Shown: positions 1-9,583 of the stretch, piece by piece | How the letters are laid out: every line of letters starts with the position of its first letter | Numbering within the stretch: the stretch's first letter is position 1 | Source of the DNA: Zygnema cylindricum | Taxonomy: Eukaryota; Streptophyta; Zygnematophyceae; Zygnematales; Zygnemataceae | Assembly (NCBI GenBank): GCA_037447655.1 | Contig: JBBHKE010003570.1 | Location: forward strand, 314,952-344,875 | Length of the DNA stretch: 29,924 nucleotides | Reading direction: 5' to 3' | The notes under the pieces: generated by a model | Told to the model about the DNA's origin: nothing | The model's input: only the letters and a program-made list of their open reading frames with translations | Database searches by the model: none | Position numbers and translations under genes: made by a program

Positions 1-430
1 CTCACTATCTCTCTTCCAACGCCCCTTCTTTCTTCCTATTTTTCTCCCCCTTTTCCTCTCTCTCCCTCCCTTCCCCCCCCAGATCAAAGGATTTTTTTAC
101 CCCTCCTACCACCCCTCCCTGCTCAAAATCACATCTTCCATCTGTACGGATCTCAAAGATTTTGTCTTTATTCATTTACGGAGGGGAGATAAGGCCCAAA
201 ATCTGGAACGCTGGCCCAATCTGGACAGAGATACGCAACCGGACCAGTGAGTGAGGGGGGGAAGAGGGAGAGGGAGGTAGGGGGGAGAATGACGGGATGA
301 GGGGGAGGAGGAGGGAGGGAGGCAGGAGGGACGGAGAAGGAGGAGATGGGTAGAGGGAGGTGGTGGTGGGAGATGTGGTGTGGGGGTAGAGGAAAAGGCA
401 TACGAGTGGAATGGGAGTAAAGTAGGAGGA
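1..430. repeat. Strand-switching pyrimidine/purine-rich simple sequence
   Basis: Positions 1-135 are almost entirely C and T on the plus strand, while about 240-420 is almost entirely G and A, so the two halves are loosely complementary. Open frames across it are proline/serine-rich on one strand and have no domain character. I see no gene here. Confidence 0.7.
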
Positions 431-533
431 AGAGCGAGGGATGTAAGGAGACATTGTGCGAATCGGCGTATCGGTCTTGACGCGTCGATCTTATTAATTT
501 CGTTTCGTAAGTTCGTTTTAGTATGTGTACTTG

Positions 534-745
534 ATTTCGTGCGCTGTACCGCACTGTTTAGATGTATGGTTCAGTAATCACTAATCAGTATCCACTATTT
601 TTTAGTGCGAGTTACGTGGTATCGTACGTTTAGATGTATAGTGCGAGTTACGTGGTATCGCACGTGTAGATGTACGGTTCAGTGTGCATATTTGTTTCGT
701 GCGCGTAACGCAGTACCGCACGTTTGATGTGCCGTACAGTAAATG
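534..745 (+). repeat. Short GTACG-rich tandem repeat, about 36-bp unit
   Basis: Two adjacent copies of a 36-bp unit starting AGTGCGAGTTACGTGGTATC lie at about 604 and 640. Each runs into TAGATGTA. Diverged relatives lie at about 534-575 (GTGCGCTGTACCGCACTG) and 692-733 (GTGCGCGTAACGCAGTACCG). Every unit carries a short inverted motif of the type TGCG...CGCA. No coding potential is visible. Confidence 0.6.
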
Positions 746-1321
746 TCTTCTATATGATTCAATGGAAGTCTGTCCCTTATGGTATCCCTTATGGTATTGG
801 AGAACCTCCAGGTAGATTCTGATGTATATTGCTTTTGTATTGTAAGTTGTGAGTCGGTGTTGAGTAATAAGAATAATTGTGAGTTAGGAGAACATTTGTA
901 AGTGTGTGAGAGAGAGAGGAGAAAAGCTTCAAACTAATATAGAGTATTTTGTCTTAATGGCAATGAATTTGAGTAGTCATTATTCTAATGTGTTAGTGTT
1001 ATGCTTCCACTTCAGAGTTGCTGCGTTCTGTGGGTCTTGTGTTGTGACCGGGGGAAGGGGAGAGGGAAAGAGATGTAGAGGGATGGAGAGGGAGGGAGAT
1101 CGGGAGGAGGAGCAGGGAGAAGTTATGGGAAGAGGGAAGTGTCGAAAGGGAATGGTGAATGTCGAGGGAGAGGAGAGAATGGAGCAGGGAAATTCAATTT
1201 AGAAAAATAGAAAAAATAAACGAAGAAAATGAAATGATAAAAAAGATACAATTAAAAATAACAAAATCCATTTTAGAAAAAAGTACAAAACATGTTTTTC
1301 TCCTTCAATTTTTTTCTATTT
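746..1321. other. No gene seen
   Basis: Ordinary AT-leaning sequence with a GA-rich patch at about 1040-1190. A short repeat CCTTATGGTAT occurs twice at about 777-800. Nothing resembling a gene or RNA was found. Confidence 0.5.
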
Positions 1322-1331
1322 GATTTTTCTC

Positions 1332-1373
<42 letters not shown>

Positions 1374-1500
1374 CCCCCCCCTCTCCCCCTCTCCGCCTCT
1401 CCCTCCCCCACTCTCTCGTGATTCTCTCTCTCTTTCTTCCCTCTCTCTCCGTCCTCCCCCTCCTCTCCCTCTCGTTTCTTATATCATATTTTTCAATTTT
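1322..1500 (+). repeat. (CT)n microsatellite and pyrimidine tract
   Basis: A long CT-dinucleotide run at about 1328-1370 continues into C-rich and TC-rich sequence. Arg/Glu-rich or Ser/Leu-rich open frames over it are products of the repeat. Confidence 0.85.
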
Positions 1501-2409
1501 GGGTCGCAAATGCAGTTTACTAGAAGTTCTGAAAAAAAAAGGAATCAAACCGAATACAACGGTTTATATCGGAACAAACGAAAACAAACGAGGTTTTTTT
1601 GATGAGTTAAAAAAAATATACAAAATTAAACTTATATGGGATTATTCGTATCTGAAAATAGCGATTGGTGGAAAACTTTTAATTCGAACGCTTCGGAACC
1701 AATCAAGATGTTCGATAGCGATATGAAGGTATTATTTATTTTTGTTTTTGTTATTATTATTGTTGTTATTGCTATTGTTATTGTAATTACTATTATTATT
1801 TTTATTACAATTAATTTAATTGCAATTTTGAAACAATTTATTTAATTTCCATATTTTATTTAAATTTGTAGTTTATTTTATTTATTTAAGTTATCTCTTC
1901 CCTACTTCCGATTCATGCCATTTTTTATTAATCAGTTTTCGGAGGAACTAAATTTTCGGGAGAAAAATAAATATTTTTTCCCTTTCTTTCGTTTTTTTTT
2001 TCTTATGTTTTTTTTGTTTGTTTTTTTTTTTTGTTTGTTTTTTTTTGTATTCGTTTCGTTTGTTTTTTTTTCGGAGGAACTCATTTTTGCGTAGAAAATT
2101 TACATACCGAGTTGTTCGCCTTTCTTTTCAATCATTGTTTTTTTTTTGTGTGTGTGTTTTATTCCTTTCGTGTAAGTTTTTGTATTCTGAACCCAATCTA
2201 CTTTTCTATTTGTTTTATTCTTGTTTCTTATGATTCTTCCCGTTCTGTCTAGTATTTTGTCTTATGCTTTTTGTTTCTTCCTTTTCCTTTTTTCTTTTCC
2301 TATTTTTCCCTTTTCTTTTCTCTAGGGAATCGTGGACAAATCCATCAAATCATGTGCGTCAAAATCCCTCGAAACATTTAACGATTTTACAAAAGATCCA
2401 AAGCACGGA
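1501..2409. other. T-rich intergenic sequence, no gene
   Basis: Includes a TTATTATTG-type trinucleotide stretch at about 1732-1850 and long T runs at about 1990-2070 and 2138-2160. The motif TCGGAGGAACT occurs twice, at about 1938 and 2071, each time beside a T run, which hints at a small duplication. The short frames encode Phe/Ile/Val strings without a recognisable domain. Confidence 0.5.
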
Positions 2410-3930
2410 GAGTGGAGACATTAAATATATTTTCTTTCTTTCTTCTCTTTCTTCTACTTCCATGTCCTTCTCCTTCTCTTCTTTCTTCTTCTTCGTTTTT
2501 TATTTCATCTTCCTCTCTTCTCTTTTTTTTTTCTTCTCTTCTCTTTTTTTTTTTCCTGCTCTTCCTTCTCCTTATCCTTCTTCGTTTTCCCCTTCTTCTT
2601 CCTTGCTCTTCTTCCTTCATTTCCAGTCCTCTTCCTCCTTCTCCTTCTTCTTTCAGCTTCCTCGTTTTCTCTTCCTTCCTCTCCTTCCTCGTCCACCTGT
2701 TTCTGCTTCCTTCCCTTCCTTCTTCTTCCTTCCATTTTCTTTCTTCCTTCCTCTTCCTTCCTACCCTCCGTCCTTTTCCTCCTTCCTCATTCCTTTTGGT
2801 CTTCCTCCTCCCTCCTCTTTCCTCTTCCTTCTTCTTCATCCTCTTCCTTTCACTTCCTTCCTTCCGCTTCCTCTTCCTCGTCCACTTCGTTTCTCTCCCT
2901 TCGTCCTCTCTCTTTTTCCTCTTCCTTCTTTCCTCTTTCTCTCCCTCCTCTTTTCTCTTCTTTCCTCTTCCTCGTCCTCTTCCTCCTTTCCTATTCCTCT
3001 TCCTCTTCTTCTTTCTCCTCCCTCCTCCCTCCTCCGCCCTCTTCCTTCCTTCCTCTTCGACTTTCTCCACCTCCTCTTTCCTCCTCCTTCCTTCCTCTTC
3101 GACTTTCTCCACCTCCTCTTTCCTCCTTCCTTTCTCTTCCTCTTTCTCGTCTTCCTTCCTCTTCCTCTCCTCGTCCTTTCCCTCTTCCTCATCCTTCATT
3201 TTTCTTCATTCCTCTTCCTCTTTCTCTTTCTCTTCCTCCTTTTTTTTCCAATTCCTCTTCCTCCTCCTTCTTCTTCCTTCCTCTTCCTCTTCCTCTTCCT
3301 CCTTTCTCTTCCAATTCCTCTTCCTCCTTCTTCCTGTCCCTTCCTTCCTTTTCCCCTTCCTCCTTTTCCTTCCTTCCTCTTCGTCCTTTTTCTTCTTCTT
3401 TTCTCTTCTTCTTTCTCTTCCTTCTTCTTCTCTCTATTTTTCTTTTCTTCTTTCTTCTTCTTCTTCTTCTTTTATTCTTTCTTTTTCGTCTTCTCTCATT
3501 TTTTTCTTTTTATCTTCTTTCTTCATCTCTTCTTCTCTTCTTTTCTTATTTTGTCTTTCTCTTTTCCTTTTCTCTTCTTTAGTCTTCTTCTTGTCTTTTC
3601 TTCTTCTCTACTTTTTATTTTCTTTCTTCTTCTTGTTTTCTTCTTTCTCCTCTCTTTCTACTTCTCTCTTCTTCTTCTACTTCTGTTCTTTCTTCTTCTC
3701 TCCTTTCTTGTTTTGTCTTCTTCTTTTACTCCTCTCTTCTTTCGACTTTTTCTTTTCTTCTCCTCTTTTTTTCTTATGTCTTTTTCTCCTCCTGTCTCCT
3801 CGTCGTCTTCTCCTCTTCTTTCTCCTTCTTCTGTTCTTCATTCTCTTCTGTTCTTCTTCCTTTTTCTCTCTTCTCTTTCATCTCCTTCCTCCTCGTCCTT
3901 CTTCCTCTTTGTCCTCCTTCTCCTCCTATT
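2410..3930 (+). repeat. About 1.5-kb polypyrimidine tract
   Basis: Nearly every base is C or T on the plus strand, built from mixed CTTC, CCTT and TTC words, with only scattered A and G. It contains local tandem copies: a 42-bp unit including TTCGACTTTCTCCACCTCC occurs at about 3058 and 3100, and CCAATTCCTCTTCCTCC recurs about 63 bp apart near 3247 and 3310. Long open frames exist in several frames (Ser/Phe/Leu on plus, Glu/Lys/Arg on minus), as expected when stop codons, which all need A, are almost absent. I do not call any of them a gene. Confidence 0.9.
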
Positions 3931-4357
3931 GGAATCCCCCATTGAACGTATGTCTAAATTCACCTTAATTTATTTTAGTCCTCAATGCTAAGTCCTAAGT
4001 CTGTAACTTTAATTTAGCGTTCTGTACTTTCTTGTTTATTTTCTCACACGACAACCGAACTCTAATTTAGTGTCGGTTACTTTGGTTAGTTTCACCTTGT
4101 TTGGTCACACCTTAATAGATATACTTTGAAATTGTGTACGCGAGTTCTTTAGTTGTCAGTTTTCCGTTAAAGGAACTTTTTCTGCTGTAAAATAGTTATC
4201 TTAGCTAAGACAAATACTAATGACAAACCTCACATTTTTTATTATTTGTTTGTCTACATAGTCACTTGTCGTCGACTTTTTCGGTCTTCCTTCTGTTTTT
4301 TGCCTCTTCCTTAATGTATTTTTTTCTTTTTTGCATTTCATGGTTGCACCTTCAGTA
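3931..4357. other. No gene seen
   Basis: AT-rich sequence between the polypyrimidine tract and a Mutator-like element. Weakly repeated words such as TCTAATTTAGTGTCGG and GTAACTTTAATTTAGCG occur at about 4005-4080. No coding frame or RNA signature was seen. Confidence 0.5.
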
Positions 4358-4367
4358 GGTTATGGGC

Positions 4368-5362
4368 ATAGATGTCTCATGCGCATAAAACGCACGCATG
4401 AAACGCCCAAAAAATAACGAATATGCGCATGAAACAAAATTCAAAACTTTATAAAATACGTTGACCGACTTTGGCTTTATAAAAAAATATAAAATATATA
4501 AACATCTAATAAAAAATACCACTACAACTCAATCAATTTATTTTTGTTTACGTTAATACGCATACTTTTTAATTAGCGTTAGCTACTCTAACTTTGACTG
4601 CTTTTAAAAAGTGGAATGTACGAATTGTGTCAGTTCGTACTAAAACTATTTATTAGTTTGTACAGACGTAAAAAATAAGTGTCAAGTAACGGCGTCGACA
4701 GGGGAAATTGTGTGCGTCGCCGCGGAAAAGCGTACTCAAATTTGATTCCAAGTCATAAAGACTAAGGAAAATCACAAAAACATGTTCTCACATGTTCAAC
4801 TGTCGAATATGTGAACACATACTATTGGTTTTGTATAATTAGCGTTGATTGCTCCAATTTCGATTTTTTAAATTTTTAAATAGTGGTGTAAAAAATGAAT
4901 CAGTTCGTACGAAAACTGCTCATTATTTTGTACAAACGTACAGAATAAGCGTCATATAAAGGCGTGGACACAGGAAATTGAGTGCGTCGCCCCAAAAAAG
5001 CGCACTCGGATTTGAATCCCAGTTATAAAGACGAGGGAGAATCGCGAGAACCTGTTCTCACATGTTCAAGCGTCGAACATGTGAACATAGACTATCGCGG
5101 CTACATCCAAATTAGTGTTAGGTGTGTATAAATTAGCGTTAGTTCTGACTTTTTGTTGAGCTTAGGCCTTTAACCCAAAATAGAGTGTAGCTTTTATAAC
5201 GATTCACGGTGTACGCTCAACCCTTTATTTGAATATTTCCGTACATTTTTATCGTACATTTAGTCCATATGAAAAGTATACGCATTTTACGAAAGGTTCA
5301 AAATCTATTAAAAATAACGAAATTTCGTAAAATGTCAAAATCCGTACGAATGACACATCTCT
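4368..5362. mobile_element. Mutator-like non-autonomous transposon with 9-10 bp target duplication
   Basis: The ends are imperfect inverted repeats: the left end begins ATAGATGTCTCATGCG, and the right end read on the minus strand begins AGAGATGTGTCATTCG. The element is bracketed by identical 10-mers GGTTATGGGC at 4358-4367 and 5363-5372. Duplications of 9-10 bp are the hallmark of the Mutator (MULE) superfamily. No transposase is encoded. The left arm (4368-4524) has a diverged relative at 16372-16530, inverted, which shows it belongs to a dispersed family. The centre is probably a second element nested in it (4525-5211), leaving only about 300 bp of true Mutator-like arms. Superfamily assignment rests on duplication length, not on protein. 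Confidence 0.7.
4525..5211. mobile_element. Probable nested M-family element with internal duplication
   Basis: The right end reads ATAACGATTCACGGTG followed by TA, matching the right ends of M-family elements elsewhere in the window (ATAACGATTGGCGGTG) at all but two bases. The left end, after TA at 4523-4524, is much degraded (CAACTCAATCAATTTA). Inside, about 4572-4831 and 4840-5093 are diverged direct copies of one another. Shared words include ATTAGCGTT, CAGTTCGTAC, TGTGCGTCGCC or GAGTGCGTCGCC, and TGTTCTCACATGTTCAA. Duplicated TGTTCTCACATGTTCAA...CATGTGAACA stretches form hairpins. The left boundary is uncertain. Confidence 0.45.
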
Positions 5363-5372
5363 GGTTATGGGC

Positions 5373-5789
5373 CAACAACCTCGGCTATCACAAACTATGT
5401 TCCTAAATCCCAAGGAAAATACTTTTATACTTACGTTTCAAATCCAAAGTAATTTCAGTTTTGTAAAAATATACGATCACACCATTAGTGACGTCCCTAT
5501 TCTTGTAGTGGGCGACGTCACATATGACACATCGAACTTGCCATCATTGCATTGAAGGAGTAAGATTACGTTGCACTCTGGTTAAGTTATAAATATTTTT
5601 TTTGGTGTCGTGATCGAAATTGATATTTCATTTTTTTCTTCAAATCATACTCCTACATAAAATGTGGTAAATCTTTTTGTTCTCTGTTTTTTGGCATTGC
5701 CTTCTCTAAATTAGCAACTTCCCTGAACTCCTCGTTTCAATAAATGGCATTTGAGATATGGCCATTTAGATTCACTAGGTTAACTTCCC
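5373..5789 (+). other. Intergenic, possible copia-derived sequence
   Basis: A 62-codon frame at 5367-5555 contains KIYDHTISDVPILVVGDVTY followed by SNLPSLH. This weakly resembles the segment between protease and integrase of Ty1/copia polyproteins, where a VxIADxT..V.G.G.V pattern precedes LPNVLHVP. The copia integrase remnant begins about 230 bp further on, which makes the match plausible but not secure. The rest is AT-rich without recognisable content. Confidence 0.3.
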
Positions 5790-6215
5790 TCAGTAAAACA
5801 ACGAATAGACAAATTTAAAGAAACAACACTTGATTCTGGTAATGGTTGTATAATTGGAAAAAAAATTCCCAATCCTTTCCATTCATTTACCTCTTGTTCT
5901 AAAGCTCCTCTTGGTATTATTAATAGTGATGAGTGTGGACCCATTGTGGTGCAAATCATGTATTTTATCGCGTAGATGATGGTAACTCTCGAATTACACA
6001 CATTTTCCTCATGCACAAGTCAAAAGCCCTCTCCAATTTCAAGACAATAAAGCCATTATTGAATAATCAACTTCCTTTTCGCATTAAAACATCAGAACTG
6101 ATAAAGGTGGGGAATATATGTCTGTAGACATTTTTTTTATCATCGTGCAACATTATGCGTCAAACTACTTTCCCATATAATCACCACAAAATAGTTATGA
6201 AGAAAGGCTTAACTT
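5790..6215 (+). pseudogene. Degenerate Ty1/copia integrase core
   Basis: Integrase joins retrotransposon cDNA to chromosomal DNA. Reading frame by frame, the conserved copia blocks occur in the right order but in different frames: GCIIGKKIPNPF (end of the zinc-binding region), APLGIINSDECGPI (around the first catalytic Asp), then after a shift VDDGNSRITHIFLMHKSKAL, then after another shift TDKGGEYMS (second catalytic Asp), then NIMRQTTFPYNHHKIVMKK, matching the usual RQ.T.PYTPQQNGV.ER.K block. At least three frame changes and stop codons break it, so it cannot encode a working enzyme. No LTRs were identified. A Mutator-like element sits just upstream. Confidence 0.75.
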
Positions 6216-6459
6216 CACAATTTTTTACATATCTAAATACAGGCTAAATTTTGACCACTTACCTCTATTTTTTAGCCCGAGGCATGATTAACATCCTCGT
6301 ATGTGTGAAATAGATCTTCCACATCCACTCTTACCAACAAAACAACCTTCGAGGCATGGCATGGACACAAGTCGAATGCCTCCTATTTTTGTGAGTGCTG
6401 CGCATTCGGATGGGATCTGGATTCGAATACTAGGGCTCCAAATGAAGTTGTCTGTTGAA
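6216..6459. other. No gene recognised
   Basis: Overlapping frames of 68-79 codons on both strands show no family I recognise. The stretch lies between the copia remnant and a local duplication, so it may be retrotransposon-derived. Confidence 0.35.
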
Positions 6460-7024
6460 ACAAGGGTCTTTGGAGGAGTACGACCCCTTGCCAAGATTCT
6501 TATAACTCCACTTATATCAAGAAAAACCTTATGCGGTTAGCTTGAAGGCGTCCATTGTAAACGATGCAAAGAATGAAGTTCCAACCCATGTCTTTGGGTT
6601 TTTGTTCACATTGGAATCTTGCACAAGATGGGATACATGATCAAGGCGAACAATGTATGCCAACAATTCGTCATCTTATGCATGTCGGTTATTACCAAAA
6701 CATAGTTGGAAAAGGCAACGACGAGGAGAGGATTGAGATACCACGGCTCTATATGATGCGACAAGGGTCTTTGCATGAATACGACCCGTCGGCTAAATTC
6801 CTATCACTCCACTTTTATCAAGGACATCTCTATACATTTAGCTTGAAGGCGACCCTTGTAGCGGATGCAAAGAATGAAATTCCAGCCCATTTCTTAGGGT
6901 TCTTCTACACATTAGAATCTTGCACACGATTGCAAACATGATCAAGGCATCCACTCAGCAATGCATGCCAACACTTCGTCATCTTATGCATGTCAGTCAT
7001 TACCAAAGCATAGTTGAAAGAAGG
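6460..7024 (+). repeat. Two direct copies of an about 260-bp segment, period 301 bp
   Basis: Copy 1 (6460-6715) and copy 2 (6761-7024) both begin ACAAGGGTCTTTG and both end CATAGTTGRAA. Between them they share AGCTTGAAGGCG, GATGCAAAGAATGAA, GGAATCTTGCACA or AGAATCTTGCACA, and TTCGTCATCTTATGCATGTC. They differ by many substitutions and small indels, so the duplication is old. A 125-codon frame spans the junction but matches nothing I recognise. Confidence 0.85.
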
Positions 7025-7447
7025 TAATAACCAGGCGTAAATTCCAAGCTTTTTTACACGAAACGAAACTCCAAAGACGATTTTTGTACAAGACCGAAGT
7101 AGGGAATGTCGAAGCATACTTTTTAGGCCACGCCTTCGAGGACGAATTACTTCTCTTATCCTAGAAAGGCCACACACTTGCACGTATAAGTCCGACATGC
7201 AAACCTGAGTGGCCACAAAGTGTCGGGTCACATATGATCCTCATATCTAAGATTCACCTATGGGACCTATGTCTTCTACCTAACCTGTGACTCACCGTCT
7301 GATCTACAATTTCTTATTTTTGCCACACCTACTCGTTGAGGTGTACGGATGAGGACATTCCCAAAAGGCTTTGCCATAGAAAGGTCGTCTACGAGACCGT
7401 TTCCTTACATTTGTGTGCTTCATCAACCTATGGTATGTGCAATTTGT
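7025..7447. other. No gene recognised
   Basis: A 108-codon minus-strand frame (6905-7231) overlaps the end of the preceding duplication and shows no domain I can name. It is likely old transposon sequence. Confidence 0.35.
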
Positions 7448-8371
7448 TAGTGTTGTGTATCAATAAGGATTTGCCGATAACCGATATGGATCATTTTTTA
7501 GGTACCCGATAATCGATATATTGGTATGATATATCGTTATCGCTATTATCGCCGATAATAACTGATATAAATAACCAATATTTATCGGTTATTATCGGCG
7601 ATAACACCGATACCGATAACTATGGACCGTACAGATAAATGTACGGCCAGTACACTCAACTGTACGTGTTATTCCCAAGACGTGCCCTACTCACAACCCC
7701 TATCTACTGAGGTGTCTACCAATCATATCACTATATTGTACAATTGTACAACCACAGAAAGTACACTAGCCGCCATGAGATCTGTACGATTTTGGTACGG
7801 ATCCAGTAAAAACGATGTACTTTTCACTTCCGACGCCATGGCTTTGTCCCTTTGTTTCTTGGGATCCACTGGGACCTGCCACCTGTCAATCTGATGGCTT
7901 TTCTAGCATAAGTTGCCAAAAGAGTCATTCTGAGATGCCTGCGTTCACGTTGGCCGTATGCTCGTATTTTCTCATTCCTAGTCGTTCGTTCGATTTCGGC
8001 TGTGTGCAGAATGTTATTTTGCGTCCGCCGTCCTTTACCGTTCTATGTTCACCAGTTTGTCTGTTCAATTTCGTAAGTTGCCGTAAAATTCTTGTTCATT
8101 TAACCGACCAACGATTATGTGCTGCGCTGTCTGTAATAAATCGCAGCTAAACAGGGACGGAGCAGATTCTTATGCGTGGCATGCCACGCTATATAAAGTA
8201 AATAAAATAATACGGTATCTTATAAAGTACATACTATATTTTTTTTAAGTAATCGCCGATATGGAATTTGTTGGTCCCAGACCGATATATCGGAACCTCT
8301 GATCGTTCGATAACCGATAACTATCGGTATCGGTGTTATCGCGATAAGTTTTTTACCGATACACAACACTA
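7448..8371. mobile_element. hAT-like non-autonomous element, copy A
   Basis: The terminal inverted repeat is TAGTGTTGTGTATC at both ends. Subterminal regions are packed with CCGATA, ATCGATAT and ATCGGT words. A strong hairpin lies just inside the left end (about 7541-7595; arms ATCGCCGATAATAAC and GTTATTATCGGCGAT). It shares GGTACCCGATAATCGATATA with copy B and ATTTGCCGATAACCGATATG with copy C. The interior is rich in GTACG words and has no transposase. Flanking bases (CAATTTGT left, GTTTTAAG right) do not form a target duplication, so either the flank has decayed or a rearrangement has occurred. Copies B and C do show 8-bp duplications. Confidence 0.8.
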
Positions 8372-9053
8372 GTTTTAAGTCTTTGTATTGCCTTTTTATT
8401 TAGTTGAAGGATGAGTGGAGGAGGGGAGTGAAGGAGGGGAAAGGCTTATGAATTGCATCTTTATACAAAAACATTATTGGAACAACATGTTGTCTTGTAT
8501 TGAACGATGAATTCGCATTTCTTTTACATGTTTATGATGGTTCGTCAAAAAGTGTTTTTTTTCAAGGATTCCTTTAAGCTTTTTCATTCTATTGGTTACT
8601 TCGTCGTTGCTGCATTTCTTTACCAGTTTGTACTTTTTGTCTTTTTGTGTGCAGGTTTTACAGTCTTTGGAAGTTCAAATCTCGCAGTTTTGTCCGAGTT
8701 TGTTAAAGGCGTCTTCTGTTTGAAAATGTGAATTTATAAGAGGGCTACGACTTTTGCCAAATTCGGGCTTAAATAAAGAAAAAGCAAAACATGGAAAGTG
8801 AAATTGATTTATTGATTTCTTTATATGAACTACTTCATATATGTTGCATTGAATGGAAACCACTTGGTTTACAAAACCGGCGGAGTTGCAAAATGGATAT
8901 CATAAAATTTTGTTATGCATTGATATTGATGATTTCTTTTGGTTCAAAGATCGACGGCCAATGTGTTCTAGATTATTATTATTATTATTATTGTTGTTAT
9001 TGATGAGATAAATGGTGAAGTGATTTCACAATTGTGACAGTATATATATAGTA
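8372..9053. other. No gene seen; ATT microsatellite
   Basis: Short frames at 8507-8731 and 8791-9003 on the plus strand have no recognisable domain. An (ATT)n run lies at about 8970-8995, and a TATATATA stretch sits immediately left of the following M element. Confidence 0.45.
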
Positions 9054-9581
9054 CACCGTCAATCGCTATTAGAGTATATAACGCCAATTCGGTGCCCTTT
9101 TTTCAAAAAAACATACCCAAAATACAATCCATGATTCTATTTTTTCCATTATTCCAATTAGGGTATTTTTTCAATTAGCGTTAATAATGGAAGTACACTG
9201 CGATGGAAATAGTGTGGTGTACGGACAGGATACTTCCGTACGAAATGGTATTTTTTTAATTAAAAAGACAAAAAAAACACTTAACATCACTGCGCACACA
9301 TGTGAATGTGCACTGGAAGAAAGAGATGCAAACTCGTCGAAAAAAATCACGTTCTCGTTTGTTCGTCCGTTGACTGGCATACGAATTGTCAGATTTTGTA
9401 CGAATACACATATTACTGTAGACATTGAAAGGGCGGGTATTTATTATTCAGGACAACCCAAATACAGTGAGGGATTAATCAGTATATATATTCTTTTTCA
9501 AAAAAACAAAATTCCTGATTAGTGTTAATAACACTAATATTTTTTCTACGCTATATATTCCTTTAATAGCGATTGACGGTG
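9054..9581. mobile_element. M-family MITE, copy M1 (TA target)
   Basis: The ends are inverted repeats starting CACCGTCAATCGCTATTA, identical over 18 bp. TA lies on each side (9052-9053 and 9582-9583). Internal blocks shared with M2 and M4 are ATAGTGTGGTGTACGG, a palindromic AT-rich stretch around TTTTTTAATTAAAAA, and TGTCAGATTTTGTACG. No transposase is present. Length is 528 bp. Open frames within it on both strands follow the palindromic base pattern and are not genes. A TA duplication is compatible with the Tc1/mariner superfamily, but that assignment is inference. Confidence 0.85.
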
Positions 9582-9583
9582 TA

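Noticed and set aside
2264-3991. 575-codon plus-strand open frame and overlapping 518-, 270- and 118-codon frames
   Set aside because: All lie on the polypyrimidine tract, where stop codons cannot easily occur on either strand; composition is Ser/Phe/Leu/Pro or Glu/Lys/Arg with no domain.
9171-9522. Overlapping 84- and 111-codon frames on both strands inside M1
   Set aside because: They sit wholly inside a MITE, mirror one another because of palindromic sequence, and match no protein family.
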